A stretch of 64,000 bases of DNA from JBGPEQ01 sp050180895 (GTDB taxonomy: Bacteria > Pseudomonadota > Alphaproteobacteria > Dongiales > Dongiaceae). Under the pieces are notes generated by a model. The model saw nothing but the letters and a program-made list of their open reading frames with translations, ran no database searches and was not told where the DNA came from. Of this stretch, positions 56,500-64,000 are shown in pieces (position 1 is the stretch's first letter; every line of letters begins with the position of its first letter). Location: contig JBFXDS010000006.1 in assembly GCA_050180895.1 (NCBI GenBank), positions 1 through 64,000 of the forward strand, written 5' to 3'. A program made the translations under genes and the position numbers.

Positions 56500-57969
56500 A
56501 TGCCCGCCATGAAGGAGATCGTCGCCGGCGTTCCCCGCTATCGCCACTTCATCGGCGGCCAGTGGGTGGATTCCACGGGCAAGGACGTCATCGAGGTCGA
56601 GAACCCGGCGACGCAGGAGGTCATCGCCGCGGTCCCGCGCGGCACGGCCGACGACGCCGACCGCGCCCTGATCGCGGCCCGCAACGCGCAGCCGGGTTGG
56701 GAGGCGCTGCCCCCGGTCGAGCGCGGCCGCCTGCTGCACCGCCTGGCGCAGCTCATCCTGGAGAACCGCGAACGGCTGGCCCGCATCGTCGTCGCCGAGC
56801 AGGGCAAGCCGCTGCTGGAGGCACGCGGCGAGATCGAGGGCACCGCGCTCTACCTCACCTACGCCGCGGAGGAGGCGCGCCGCATCACCGGCGACATCCT
56901 GCCCTCCGACAACCCGGACGAGCAGGTGTGGATCGAGCGCGTCGCCCACGGCGTCATCGTCGGCCTCACCGCCTGGAACTATCCGGCGGCGCTGACCACG
57001 CGCAAGATGGGGCCGGCCCTGATCGCCGGCAACACGATCGTGCTGAAATCCCACGAAGGCACGCCGCTGTCGGCTTTCGAGATCGCCCAGCTCTCCGTCC
57101 AGGCCGACTTCCCGCCGGGCGTCGTCAACGTCGTCAGCGGCACCGGCGACGAGCTCGGCGCGGCGCTGGTCGGCCACCCGATCCCGCGCCTCGTCACCCT
57201 CACCGGCAGCGTCCGCGCCGGCAAGGCGATCTTCCGCGCCGCCGCCGAGGACCTGAAGATCCTGCGGCTGGAGCTCGGCGGCAAGGCGCCGTTCATCGTC
57301 GCCGAGGACGCCGATCTCGGCGCCGCGGTCAAGGCCGCCGTGTCCTCGCGCTTCGAGAACTGCGGCCAGATCTGCATCTGCAACGAGCGCATGTATCTGC
57401 ACGAGCGCATCGCCGACCAGTTCCTCGACCGCTTCGCCGACGCGGTGTCGCGGCTCAAGGTCGGCGACCCGTTGGAGCCGGTGGATGTCGGGCCGAAATT
57501 CAGCGCCGCCGAGCTCGCCAAGGTCGAGCGCATGGTGGCCGCCGCCGTCGAGGCCGGCGCCAAGGTCCGGATCGGCGGCCATCGGCTGCGCGAAGGCTCG
57601 TTCGCGCGCGGCCACTGGTACGAGCCGACCGTTCTGACCGCCGTCGACAACCGCATGCCGATCATGCAGCAGGAAATCTTCGGCCCGGTGGTCCCGGTGC
57701 TGACCGTGACGGATTTCGACGAGGGCCTGAAGCTGGCCAACGAGTCGAGCTACGGCCTCTCCGCCTACGTCTTCACCAAGGACCTGCGCCGCCTCATGCG
57801 CCTGGTCCGCGAACTGAAGTTCGGCGAGATCTACGTCAACCGCCCCGGCGGCGACGCCGTGCATGCGCATCATGCGGGCCTGCGCCACAGCGGCCTCGGC
57901 GGCGAAGACGGCAAGTACGGGCTCGACGGCTACTTCCAGAAGAAGACGATTTACGTCAATTACGCCTGA
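56500..57969 (+). CDS. aldA: aldehyde dehydrogenase, AldA-like (lactaldehyde/glycolaldehyde type)
   Basis: The 489-residue NAD(P)-dependent enzyme oxidises an aldehyde to an acid. It has ENPATQEVIAAVPRG, the NAD segment TGSVRAGKAIFRAAAEDLK, the catalytic Glu in LELGGKAP and the nucleophile Cys in CGQICICNERMYLHE. FENCGQICICNERMY and GEIEGTALYLTYAAEEARRITGDILPSD resemble E. coli AldA. It is 17 bases after dctM. A lactaldehyde or glycolaldehyde from a lyase reaction is a plausible substrate (inference). Confidence 0.85.
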   Translation: MPAMKEIVAGVPRYRHFIGGQWVDSTGKDVIEVENPATQEVIAAVPRGTADDADRALIAARNAQPGWEALPPVERGRLLHRLAQLILENRERLARIVVAEQGKPLLEARGEIEGTALYLTYAAEEARRITGDILPSDNPDEQVWIERVAHGVIVGLTAWNYPAALTTRKMGPALIAGNTIVLKSHEGTPLSAFEIAQLSVQADFPPGVVNVVSGTGDELGAALVGHPIPRLVTLTGSVRAGKAIFRAAAEDLKILRLELGGKAPFIVAEDADLGAAVKAAVSSRFENCGQICICNERMYLHERIADQFLDRFADAVSRLKVGDPLEPVDVGPKFSAAELAKVERMVAAAVEAGAKVRIGGHRLREGSFARGHWYEPTVLTAVDNRMPIMQQEIFGPVVPVLTVTDFDEGLKLANESSYGLSAYVFTKDLRRLMRLVRELKFGEIYVNRPGGDAVHAHHAGLRHSGLGGEDGKYGLDGYFQKKTIYVNYA

Positions 57970-58175
57970 CCCCGGCGGCGGCCCGCCGGCCGCGCGTCTT
58001 GAGCGTCGGCCCAGATGTTGCGGGGCCACCTTCAGACTGCCGCGCTATCTTGCGGATGCGGTGCCGGAATCCCGATTTCGATCCGGTTGCATTAACGAGT
58101 TCTTTACCTCGGGCGGGTCATCCTTAACGCGGCATAAACCATTCCCGCCCCGGCGGCGCGGAAAAGGCGACCCGC

Positions 58176-61100
58176 ATGGCGTATGACGCGTTCCTCGGTC
58201 TGTTGCCGGCCTACGGCGAGAATTTCGCGCTGCTGCTCGCCCTGGCCCTGCTCTACAGCCTGATCGGCCTGCCGCTGCTGCGGCGTGCCGGCCATGCCGG
58301 CGCCGTGGTCGCGGGCCTGCTGTTCGGCGGCGTCGCCGTGCTCGGCATTCGCTGGCCGATCGAGCTGGCGGCCGGCTACAGCGTCGATGCCCGCAACCTG
58401 ATCATCCTCGCCGCCGGCGCCTTCGGCGGCCCGTGGACCGCCCTCGTCTGCGCCGTCACGGTGATCGCCTATCGCATCGGCGCCGGCGGCACCGACCTGC
58501 TGCTGTCCATCGGCGTGGTTGCGGTCGCCGCCCTGCTCGGCACCGCGCTCTATCTGCGCTGGTGGCGGCGGGCCCACATTGGCGGCGCCGGCGAGTTCAT
58601 CGCCGTCGGCGCGTTGCTCGCCGTGCTCGCCCTGCCCTGGCACCATGTGCTGCTCGAGTCCGACCCACGGGACGCAGCCCTGCTGGTGACGTCGGTGCTC
58701 GCCTACTATGCGGTCGGCTTCCTCGTCCTCGGCATGCTGCTGTCGAACGAGCAACGGCAGAAACTCGCGGTCGAGGCCCTGCGGCGCAGCGAGGAGCGGT
58801 TCCGCGACATCGCCGAGGCCGCCTCCGACTGGGTCTGGGAGATGGGCCCCGACCTGCGCTTCAGCTACGTCTCCCCACGCTTCGGCGAGCTCACCGGCAT
58901 CGATCCGCGCAAGCTCGTCGGCAAGCGCAGCAACGAGCTGGGCCGCCTGGTCACCGACGAGCCGTCCTGGCAGCGCCATCTCGCCGACCTCGCGGCCCGC
59001 CGGCCGTTCCGCGACTTCGTCTTCGACTTCGTCGCCGCTGGCGGCCGCGTCCATCGCATGCGCTTCAGCGGCCGTCCGGTGACTGGCGTCGACGGCGCGT
59101 TCCTGGGCTACCGCGGCACCGCCGCCGACATCAGCGACGAGGTCGAGGCCGACCGCCGCCTGCGCCGCTCCGAGGCGCGCTTCCTCGACGCCGCCGAAAG
59201 CATGTCGGAGGGCTTCGCCCTCTACGATGCCGACGACCGGCTGGTCATGTGCAACCATCGCTACCGCGAGTTCCTGGCCCCAATCGCCGAGCGCCTGGTG
59301 CCTGGCGCGCCGTTCGAGGAGATCCTGCGCGAAAGCCTGCGCCACCTTCCGCTCGTCGACATCGATCCCGAGCGGTGGATCGCCGACCGGCTGGCGCTCC
59401 ACGGCAACCCGCCCTCCGTGCACGAGCAGCAGCGCGCCAACGGCCTGTGGCTGCAGGTCTCCGAGCGGCGCACCGAGGACGGCGGCGTCGTCATCATCGC
59501 CACCGACATCACCGCCGGCAAGCGCCGCGAGAGCGCGCTGCAGGCAAATTCGCTGCTGCTGCAGGCCACCCTCGACAGCCTCAGCCACGGCCTCGGCGTC
59601 GTCGACCGTGACCGCCGGCTGATCGCCTGGAACCGGCGCTTCGTCGAGCTGTTCGCGCTGCCGGCCGAGCGGCTGCGCAACGGCATGGCCTGGGCCGAGC
59701 TGGCGGAGCTGTTGGGCGACGGCATGGGCATCCGGCCGGGCGATCCGGACTGGCTGCCGGGCGGCGCCATGACGGGGCCGGCGCCGGCCAGCGCGCGGGC
59801 GCAGACCCAGCGCGGCGCCCGCACCATCCGCGCCAAGCTCAACGCGATGCCCGGCGGCGGCTACAGCATGACCTTCTCCGACATCAGCGACGCCATCGCC
59901 GGCGAGGCCCGCTTCGCCGCCCTGGCGCAGCGCAACGCGTCGCTCGCGGCCGCGGTGTCCTCGACCTCCGGCGGCGTGCTCATCACCGATCCCAACCTGC
60001 CCGGCAACCCCATCGTCTTCGTCAACCCGGCCTTCACCCGCATCACCGGCTACGCGCCGGAGGAGGCGCTCGGCAAGAGCTGCCGCATGCTGCAGGGCCG
60101 CGACACCGATCCGCTCACGGTCGAGCGGCTGCGCAAGGCGATCGCGCAGCGCAAGCCGGTCACCGTCACCATCCGCAACTACCGCAAGGACGGCCGCACC
60201 TTCTGGAACGAGCTCAACATCAACCCGGTGTTCGACGAGAACCGCCAGCTCGTCCACTTCGTCGGCATCCAGACCGACGTCACCGACCGCGTGCGCGCCG
60301 AGGAGGCGCTGCGGCGCAGCGAGAGCGAGCTGCGGGCGTTGGCCGAGACTCATGCGGCCACGCTCGATTCGCTGCCGGCGCATGTGGCGCTGCTCGACGC
60401 CGACGGCATCATCATCTCGGTCAACCGCATGTGGCGCGATGCGGCCGGCGCCGCCGAGGCGGACGACCTGTCCGGCCTCGGCCGCAACTATTCGGAGATC
60501 GTCGAGAATCCCGAAGGGCTGTTCGCCGACGAGGCGCCGGCGATGGGCGCCGGCCTGCGCGCCGTCCTCGCCGGCGAGGCGCCGATCTTCGCCCGCGAAT
60601 ATCTGCGCATCGTCGGCCGCGAGCCGCGCTGGTTCAAGTTCGTCGCCACGCCGGTCTCGAAGACCGAGCCGCGCGGCGCCGTCATCATGCATTTCGACAT
60701 CACCGACCGGATCATGGCCGAGGAGGCGCTGCGCGCCGCCAAGGAGCAGGCGGAGTTCGCCAACCGCTCGAAGTCGGAGTTCCTCGCCAACGTCAGCCAC
60801 GAACTGCGCACGCCCCTCAACGCCATCATCGGCTTCTCCGAGGTGATGCAGCGCGAGATGTTCGGTCCGCTCGGCAAGCTGCAGTACAAGGAGTACGCCA
60901 AGGACATCCACGACAGCGGCGTGCACCTGCTGAAGATCATCAACGACATCCTCGACCTGTCGAAGATCGAGGCCGGCAAATTCGAGCTGCACAAGGAGAA
61001 GCTGCAGATGTCCGACATCGTGCGCTCCTGCCTGCGGCTGGTCAGCGACCGCGCCAACGCCGGCAAGCTGACGCTGAAGACCGACGTGCCGGGCGACCTG

Positions 61101-61472
61101 CCGCCGCTGTTCGCCGATTCGCGCGCGGTCAAGCAGATCCTTATCAACCTGCTGTCGAACTCCGTGAAGTTCACGCCGCCGGGCGGCGAGATCCGCATCT
61201 CCGCCCGCCGCGACGCCGGCGGCGACTTCGTCCTGACCGTGGCGGACACCGGCATCGGCATCGCCGAGAAGGATCTGCCCAAGGCGATGGCGGCGTTCGG
61301 CCAGGTCGACGGCGCCCTCAACCGCAAATATGCCGGCACCGGCCTGGGCCTGCCGCTCGTCCGTCTTCTCGCCGAACTGCACAACGGCTCGATGGCCCTC
61401 GACAGCACCGTCGACGTCGGCACCACCGTGACCGTCCGCCTGCCGCAACCGCGCGAGGCGATGGCGGCGTAG
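58176..61472 (+). CDS. membrane sensor histidine kinase with 5TM module, several PAS domains and a LOV domain
   Basis: The 1098-residue protein starts with a 5TM-5TMR_LYT-like membrane module (about 1-190), then PAS regions at about 205-325, 330-450 and 455-570. A LOV domain follows (about 580-710) with SCRMLQG, where Cys636 is at the photoactive position, NYRKDGRTFWNELNINPV and FVGIQTDVT. A further PAS (about 715-850), a HisKA domain (His875 in VSHELRTPL) and an ATPase domain (G-box GTGLGLPL) complete it. Canonical LOV GxNCRFLQG reads GKSCRMLQG here: two changes but Cys and Gln kept. Blue-light control is therefore plausible. No response regulator is next to it. Confidence 0.9.
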   Translation: MAYDAFLGLLPAYGENFALLLALALLYSLIGLPLLRRAGHAGAVVAGLLFGGVAVLGIRWPIELAAGYSVDARNLIILAAGAFGGPWTALVCAVTVIAYRIGAGGTDLLLSIGVVAVAALLGTALYLRWWRRAHIGGAGEFIAVGALLAVLALPWHHVLLESDPRDAALLVTSVLAYYAVGFLVLGMLLSNEQRQKLAVEALRRSEERFRDIAEAASDWVWEMGPDLRFSYVSPRFGELTGIDPRKLVGKRSNELGRLVTDEPSWQRHLADLAARRPFRDFVFDFVAAGGRVHRMRFSGRPVTGVDGAFLGYRGTAADISDEVEADRRLRRSEARFLDAAESMSEGFALYDADDRLVMCNHRYREFLAPIAERLVPGAPFEEILRESLRHLPLVDIDPERWIADRLALHGNPPSVHEQQRANGLWLQVSERRTEDGGVVIIATDITAGKRRESALQANSLLLQATLDSLSHGLGVVDRDRRLIAWNRRFVELFALPAERLRNGMAWAELAELLGDGMGIRPGDPDWLPGGAMTGPAPASARAQTQRGARTIRAKLNAMPGGGYSMTFSDISDAIAGEARFAALAQRNASLAAAVSSTSGGVLITDPNLPGNPIVFVNPAFTRITGYAPEEALGKSCRMLQGRDTDPLTVERLRKAIAQRKPVTVTIRNYRKDGRTFWNELNINPVFDENRQLVHFVGIQTDVTDRVRAEEALRRSESELRALAETHAATLDSLPAHVALLDADGIIISVNRMWRDAAGAAEADDLSGLGRNYSEIVENPEGLFADEAPAMGAGLRAVLAGEAPIFAREYLRIVGREPRWFKFVATPVSKTEPRGAVIMHFDITDRIMAEEALRAAKEQAEFANRSKSEFLANVSHELRTPLNAIIGFSEVMQREMFGPLGKLQYKEYAKDIHDSGVHLLKIINDILDLSKIEAGKFELHKEKLQMSDIVRSCLRLVSDRANAGKLTLKTDVPGDLPPLFADSRAVKQILINLLSNSVKFTPPGGEIRISARRDAGGDFVLTVADTGIGIAEKDLPKAMAAFGQVDGALNRKYAGTGLGLPLVRLLAELHNGSMALDSTVDVGTTVTVRLPQPREAMAA

Positions 61473-61563
61473 CTGTCAGTATGAGCTATGAATCGTGAGT
61501 TTTGAGCTATCAGCGGGTGAGGGCTGACGGCTCGAGGCTCACGACTCAAAACTGACGACTCAC
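61473..61563. repeat. palindromic intergenic repeat, family B (kinase-HIT gap)
   Basis: The left arm is built from TATGAGCTATGAATCGTGAG words and the right from CTCACGACTCAAAACTGACG, with the same character as the copies near the deacetylase genes. It lies between the convergent kinase and HIT genes and touches both stops. Confidence 0.7.
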
Positions 61564-61925
61564 TTCGGCGGTTGGATCATCCTGCCGAGCGGCTGCCCGC
61601 CGAAGATGTGGATGTGCAGGTGATCCACCTCTTGATGGGCGTGGCGCCCTGCGTTGCTCAGGATCCGGTAGCCCGTTGCGTCCACGCCGAGCTGCCGCGC
61701 CACCGCGCCGACGGCGCGGAACAGGCCGGCGATCTCGGCCTCGCTGGCCTGGGCCGTGAAGTCGTCCATCGAGACGTACGGCCCCTTCGGGATCACCAGC
61801 ACATGCAGCCTGGCCTGCGGATTGATGTCGTGGAACGCCAGCGCGTGCGCGTCCTCATGCACCTTCTTGCAGGGAATCTCGCCGCGCAGGATCTTGGCGA
61901 AGACGTTGTTCGGATCGTATGCCAT
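61560..61925 (-). CDS. HIT-family nucleotide hydrolase
   Basis: The 121-residue protein has the HIT motif HLHIHIFGG and the HINT-branch start FAKILRGEIPCKKVHEDAHALAFHDINPQA. Such proteins hydrolyse adenosine 5'-phosphoramidate-type substrates. It is downstream of hisE on the same strand, a common alphaproteobacterial pairing, but 232 bases away across a palindrome. Confidence 0.95.
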   Translation of the reverse strand: MAYDPNNVFAKILRGEIPCKKVHEDAHALAFHDINPQARLHVLVIPKGPYVSMDDFTAQASEAEIAGLFRAVGAVARQLGVDATGYRILSNAGRHAHQEVDHLHIHIFGGQPLGRMIQPPK

Positions 61926-61989
61926 CGCTCGCCGCCCCTATTTTCTGGAAACCTCGTCGGTCTTTGCGCACGCCCGGTCCCTGCCCGTC

Positions 61990-62074
61990 GTAGGGGCGAG
62001 CGGCGCTCGCCCTCCTGCAACGACCGCGATCACCGAGCCCGGCATAAGCGCGGGCGAGCGCCGCTCGCCCCTAC
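61990..62074. repeat. perfect 23-bp inverted repeat between hisE and HIT
   Basis: Positions 61990-62012 and 62052-62074 are exact reverse complements (GTAGGGGCGAGCGGCG... on the left), separated by 39 bases. Each arm is itself nearly palindromic around GCGAGCG(G/C)CGCTCGC. Such GTAGGGGCGAGC elements are widespread dispersed repeats. As RNA it forms a very stable stem that could act as terminator or stabiliser. Confidence 0.85.
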
Positions 62075-62157
62075 AGATGCCATCGCGCGCAAACGCTTGC
62101 CTACGGCAGCGCCTTGGCGGGGTGACGTCAAGGGGGAGTCGATGAAGCGGCGCGGAG

Positions 62158-62505
62158 TCAATCCTCGTCCTTGCGCGCCTTCTTGGCGGCCAGCCCGGAG
62201 AGGCCCTCGCGGGCGGCGAGCGCGGCCCAGACCGCATCCGGCTTCAGGCCGCGGTCGGCCCACAGGACGAGCAGGTGATAGAGCAGGTCGGCGCTCTCCG
62301 CCGCCAAGTCCTTCTTGCGGCCGCGCACGCCCTCGATCAGCGTCTCGACCGCCTCCTCGCCGACCTTCTGGGCGATCTTCTCGGTCCCCTTGGCGAACAG
62401 CCGCGCCGTGTTGGAGACCGCCGGATCGGCGCCGCGCCGGCTCTCGATCACCTTGTAGAGGCGGTCGAGGACGGTGCCGTCGATGGTCTTCTTGACGCTG
62501 GCCAT
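62158..62505 (-). CDS. hisE: phosphoribosyl-ATP pyrophosphatase
   Basis: HisE removes pyrophosphate from phosphoribosyl-ATP in step two of histidine synthesis. The 115-residue protein has the MazG-like helical pattern KGTEKIAQKVGEEAVETLIEGVRGRKKDLAAESADLLYHLLVLWADRGL with the acidic metal-binding residues. In alphaproteobacteria hisE usually follows hisF; here the 613 bases upstream hold no his gene, so it is separate from the rest of the pathway. Confidence 0.93.
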   Translation of the reverse strand: MASVKKTIDGTVLDRLYKVIESRRGADPAVSNTARLFAKGTEKIAQKVGEEAVETLIEGVRGRKKDLAAESADLLYHLLVLWADRGLKPDAVWAALAAREGLSGLAAKKARKDED

Positions 62506-63118
62506 GATCCCCCGAGCCGCCGAGCAGCACCGGCATGCCTACCAGATATTGTGGGGTATGTCATCAAACTCTAACGATTAGTTGATGTTGTGATGCTCTC
62601 CACAGTCTCGCCAGGTGCTCAGGTCTTTTGTGCTCATCGTGGCGCTGCGTGCCTGCGCCTCGTTGTTCTCCGCCGGCCGCAGCAGTTGCGCCGTGAGATC
62701 GCCGAGATCGTTGCCGCGAACGTCCGCAGCCGCTCGACCGAGGCGGCCGCCATCGCACCGCCCGTGACTTGATCTTCGCGCCTTCTACCAGGATCAGCCG
62801 AAGGATTGCACCACAAAGGACTTACGAGACGCGGGGAAAGAGGCGAGCCAAATCCCCCGTTGTCGCCCGGCGAAGCCGCTATCGCGTGCACGTCTTGGCG
62901 AGTCTCATCAACAGGTCACGGGAGGATGGGATCGGTGCCCCTCATCCTGAGCCTGTCGAAGGACGCAGGATGGTCATGTAGTATCGCCGATATGAAACCT
63001 TTCTCCGCGTCCTCCGCGGCTCCGCGTGAACATCATTTTTTCTTCGTGCTCTCCGTGCCCTCGTGGTGAACCTTCCTTCCGCTTGCGGCCGCACCGCCGG
63101 TAGCCTATCTGGGAGGGA
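62506..63118. other. gene-poor gap with dispersed repeats between hisE and hslV
   Basis: I see no convincing gene here. A short open stretch at 62590-62772 ending AAAIAPPVT has no recognised family or ribosome site. The right part holds a REP half-copy (62940-62968), then a run of CTCCGCGTCCTCCGCGGCTC and CGTGCTCTCCGTGCCCTCGT words (62998-63070). These words resemble common bacterial dispersed repeats. The hslVU promoter must lie in the last part, but no clear -35/-10 pair was found. Confidence 0.6.
62940..62968. repeat. REP-like palindromic element, copy 6 (right arm only)
   Basis: CCTCATCCTGAGCCTGTCGA followed by AGGACGCA is the right arm of the element. The left arm and centre are missing, so this copy is a remnant. 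Confidence 0.85.
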
Positions 63119-63667
63119 ATGTTGCAGTCCCAGTTTCCGCAATGGCACGGCACGACCATCCTCTGCGTCCGCAAGGACGGCCGGGTCGTCGTCGCCGGCG
63201 ACGGCCAGGTCACCCTCGGCAACACCGTCGTCAAGTCCAACGCCAGGAAGGTGCGCCGCCTCGGCAAGGGCGACGTCGTCGCCGGATTCGCCGGCGCCAC
63301 GGCCGACGCCTTCGCCCTGTTCGAGCGGCTGGAGGCGAAGCTGGAGCAGCATCCGGCCCAGCTCGCGCGCGCCTGCGTCGAGCTGGCCAAGGACTGGCGC
63401 ACCGACCGCTATCTGCGCCGGCTCGAGGCGATGATGGCCGTCGCCGACCGCCAGGTCAGCCTGGTGCTCACCGGCACCGGCGACGTGCTGGAGCCCGAGG
63501 ACGGCCTCATCGGCATCGGCTCCGGCGGGTCGTTCGCGCTCGCCGCGGCGCGCGCCCTGATCGACCGGGACGGCCTGTCCGCCGAGGAGGTCGCGCGCCG
63601 CGCCATGGACATCGCCGCCGACATCTGCATCTACACCAACCGCAACATCGTGCTCGAGAGCCTATGA
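63119..63667 (+). CDS. hslV: ATP-dependent protease subunit HslV
   Basis: HslV forms the proteolytic double ring of the HslUV protease. The 182-residue protein has the catalytic Thr12 after WHG (HGTTILCVRKDG; the mature chain starts at this Thr), VVAGDGQVTLG, VRRLGKGDVVAGFAGATADAF and GIGSGGSFALAAARAL. The ATG at 63119 is very close to GGGAGG; a TTG at 63122 is a possible alternative start. It overlaps hslU as ATGA. Confidence 0.97.
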   Translation: MLQSQFPQWHGTTILCVRKDGRVVVAGDGQVTLGNTVVKSNARKVRRLGKGDVVAGFAGATADAFALFERLEAKLEQHPAQLARACVELAKDWRTDRYLRRLEAMMAVADRQVSLVLTGTGDVLEPEDGLIGIGSGGSFALAAARALIDRDGLSAEEVARRAMDIAADICIYTNRNIVLESL

Positions 63668-64000
63668 ACGACAGCCCGCCGCCCGCCGCACGGCCGCCGC
63701 AGGGCGAGGAGGCCGCCGGCTTCAGCCCGCGCGAGATCGTCTCCGAGCTCGACCGCTTCATCGTCGGCCAGCACGACGCCAAGCGCGCCGTCGCCATCGC
63801 CTTGCGCAACCGCTGGCGCCGCCAGCAGCTGCCGGAGGAGCTGCGCGAGGAGGTGCTGCCCAAGAACATCCTGATGATCGGCCCCACCGGCGTCGGCAAG
63901 ACCGAGATCGCGCGCCGCCTGGCCAGGCTGGCGCAGGCGCCCTTCATCAAGGTCGAGGCGACCAAGTTCACCGAGGTCGGCTATGTCGGCCGCGACGTCG
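63664..64000 (+). CDS. hslU: ATP-dependent protease ATPase subunit HslU (partial, runs off the window)
   Basis: HslU is the AAA+ unfoldase of the HslUV protease. The first 112 residues are visible: a Pro/Ala-rich extension, then FSPREIVSELDRFIVGQHDAKRAVAIALRNRWRRQQL, Walker A GPTGVGKTEIARRLA and FIKVEATKFTEVGYVGRDV, all typical. The ATG overlaps the hslV stop, indicating coupling. The rest of the gene lies beyond position 64000. Confidence 0.95.
   Translation, partial: MNDSPPPAARPPQGEEAAGFSPREIVSELDRFIVGQHDAKRAVAIALRNRWRRQQLPEELREEVLPKNILMIGPTGVGKTEIARRLARLAQAPFIKVEATKFTEVGYVGRDV

Noticed and set aside
58104..61448. A very long open frame on the minus strand opposite the LOV histidine kinase
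   Set aside because: It has the high Asp/Ala/Arg/Gly bias of antisense frames in GC-rich DNA, no recognised domain, and the plus-strand kinase has full domain support.
62590..62772. Short open frame in the hisE-hslV gap, possibly a transposase or gene remnant
   Set aside because: No ribosome site, no recognised motif and many short frames of equal length around it, so it cannot be supported as a gene or pseudogene.

Overview
The window reads as chromosomal DNA of a high-GC alphaproteobacterium. The gene order phoR-pst-phoU-phoB, long PstC and PstA proteins with extra N-terminal domains, the hrcA-grpE // rph-rdgB-hemW neighbourhood, DUF2244 and DUF6356-like proteins and a heat-shock promoter of the CTTG-N17-C(C/T)TAT type all fit that class. 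The order cannot be fixed from the sequence alone (a Rhodospirillales- or Hyphomicrobiales-like lineage is my guess). No rRNA, tRNA, CRISPR array, prophage or intact insertion sequence was seen. Genes are dense, and most start/stop pairs inside operons overlap by 4 or 8 bases.

Layout. 1-10.3 kb: a secreted hypothetical protein, then the phosphate regulon (phoR, pstS, a pstS-pstC fusion gene, pstA, pstB, phoU, phoB). Clear PhoB half-site arrays precede both pstS and the fusion gene. 10.3-15.4 kb (minus strand): typA, an AmpG-like transporter, ppa, a macro-domain protein and a VapBC toxin-antitoxin pair with a palindromic operator. 15.6-21.8 kb: housekeeping and small genes (PfkB kinase, EI24-type membrane protein, lipoprotein, nth, DUF2244, EamA transporter, dapB, YbhB). 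21.8-30.9 kb: heat-shock and RNA/nucleotide quality control (dnaJ, dnaK with a sigma-32-type promoter, grpE, hrcA, rph, a GNAT-RdgB fusion, hemW). 31-35.4 kb: lppC, rsmI, yraN, sirB1, gshB. 35.5-43.5 kb: an EamA transporter, a polyamine ABC importer (potABCD-like), two tandem acetylpolyamine deacetylase-like genes and an Lrp-type regulator, probably one polyamine or acetylpolyamine utilisation module.

43.6-45.6 kb holds a DUF6356-like protein and comM. 45.6-58 kb is an accessory catabolic region: a polar amino-acid-type ABC importer with an iron-containing alcohol dehydrogenase paralogue, an enolase-superfamily enzyme, two DapA-family lyases, an FCD-type GntR regulator, a TRAP importer and an AldA-like aldehyde dehydrogenase. 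Together these look like uptake and breakdown of a sugar acid or related hydroxy acid. 58.1-61.5 kb is a membrane histidine kinase with several PAS domains, one of which carries the LOV photoreceptor signature. 61.5-64 kb: HIT hydrolase, hisE, a repeat-rich gap, hslV and the start of hslU, which runs off the window.

Three families of palindromic intergenic repeats punctuate the window: a REP-like element of about 85 bp (six copies, one of them a half-copy), a looser family built from short direct words (five copies), and a perfect 23-bp inverted repeat. The most unusual items are the tethered PstS-PstC permease, the GNAT-RdgB fusion and the LOV histidine kinase.
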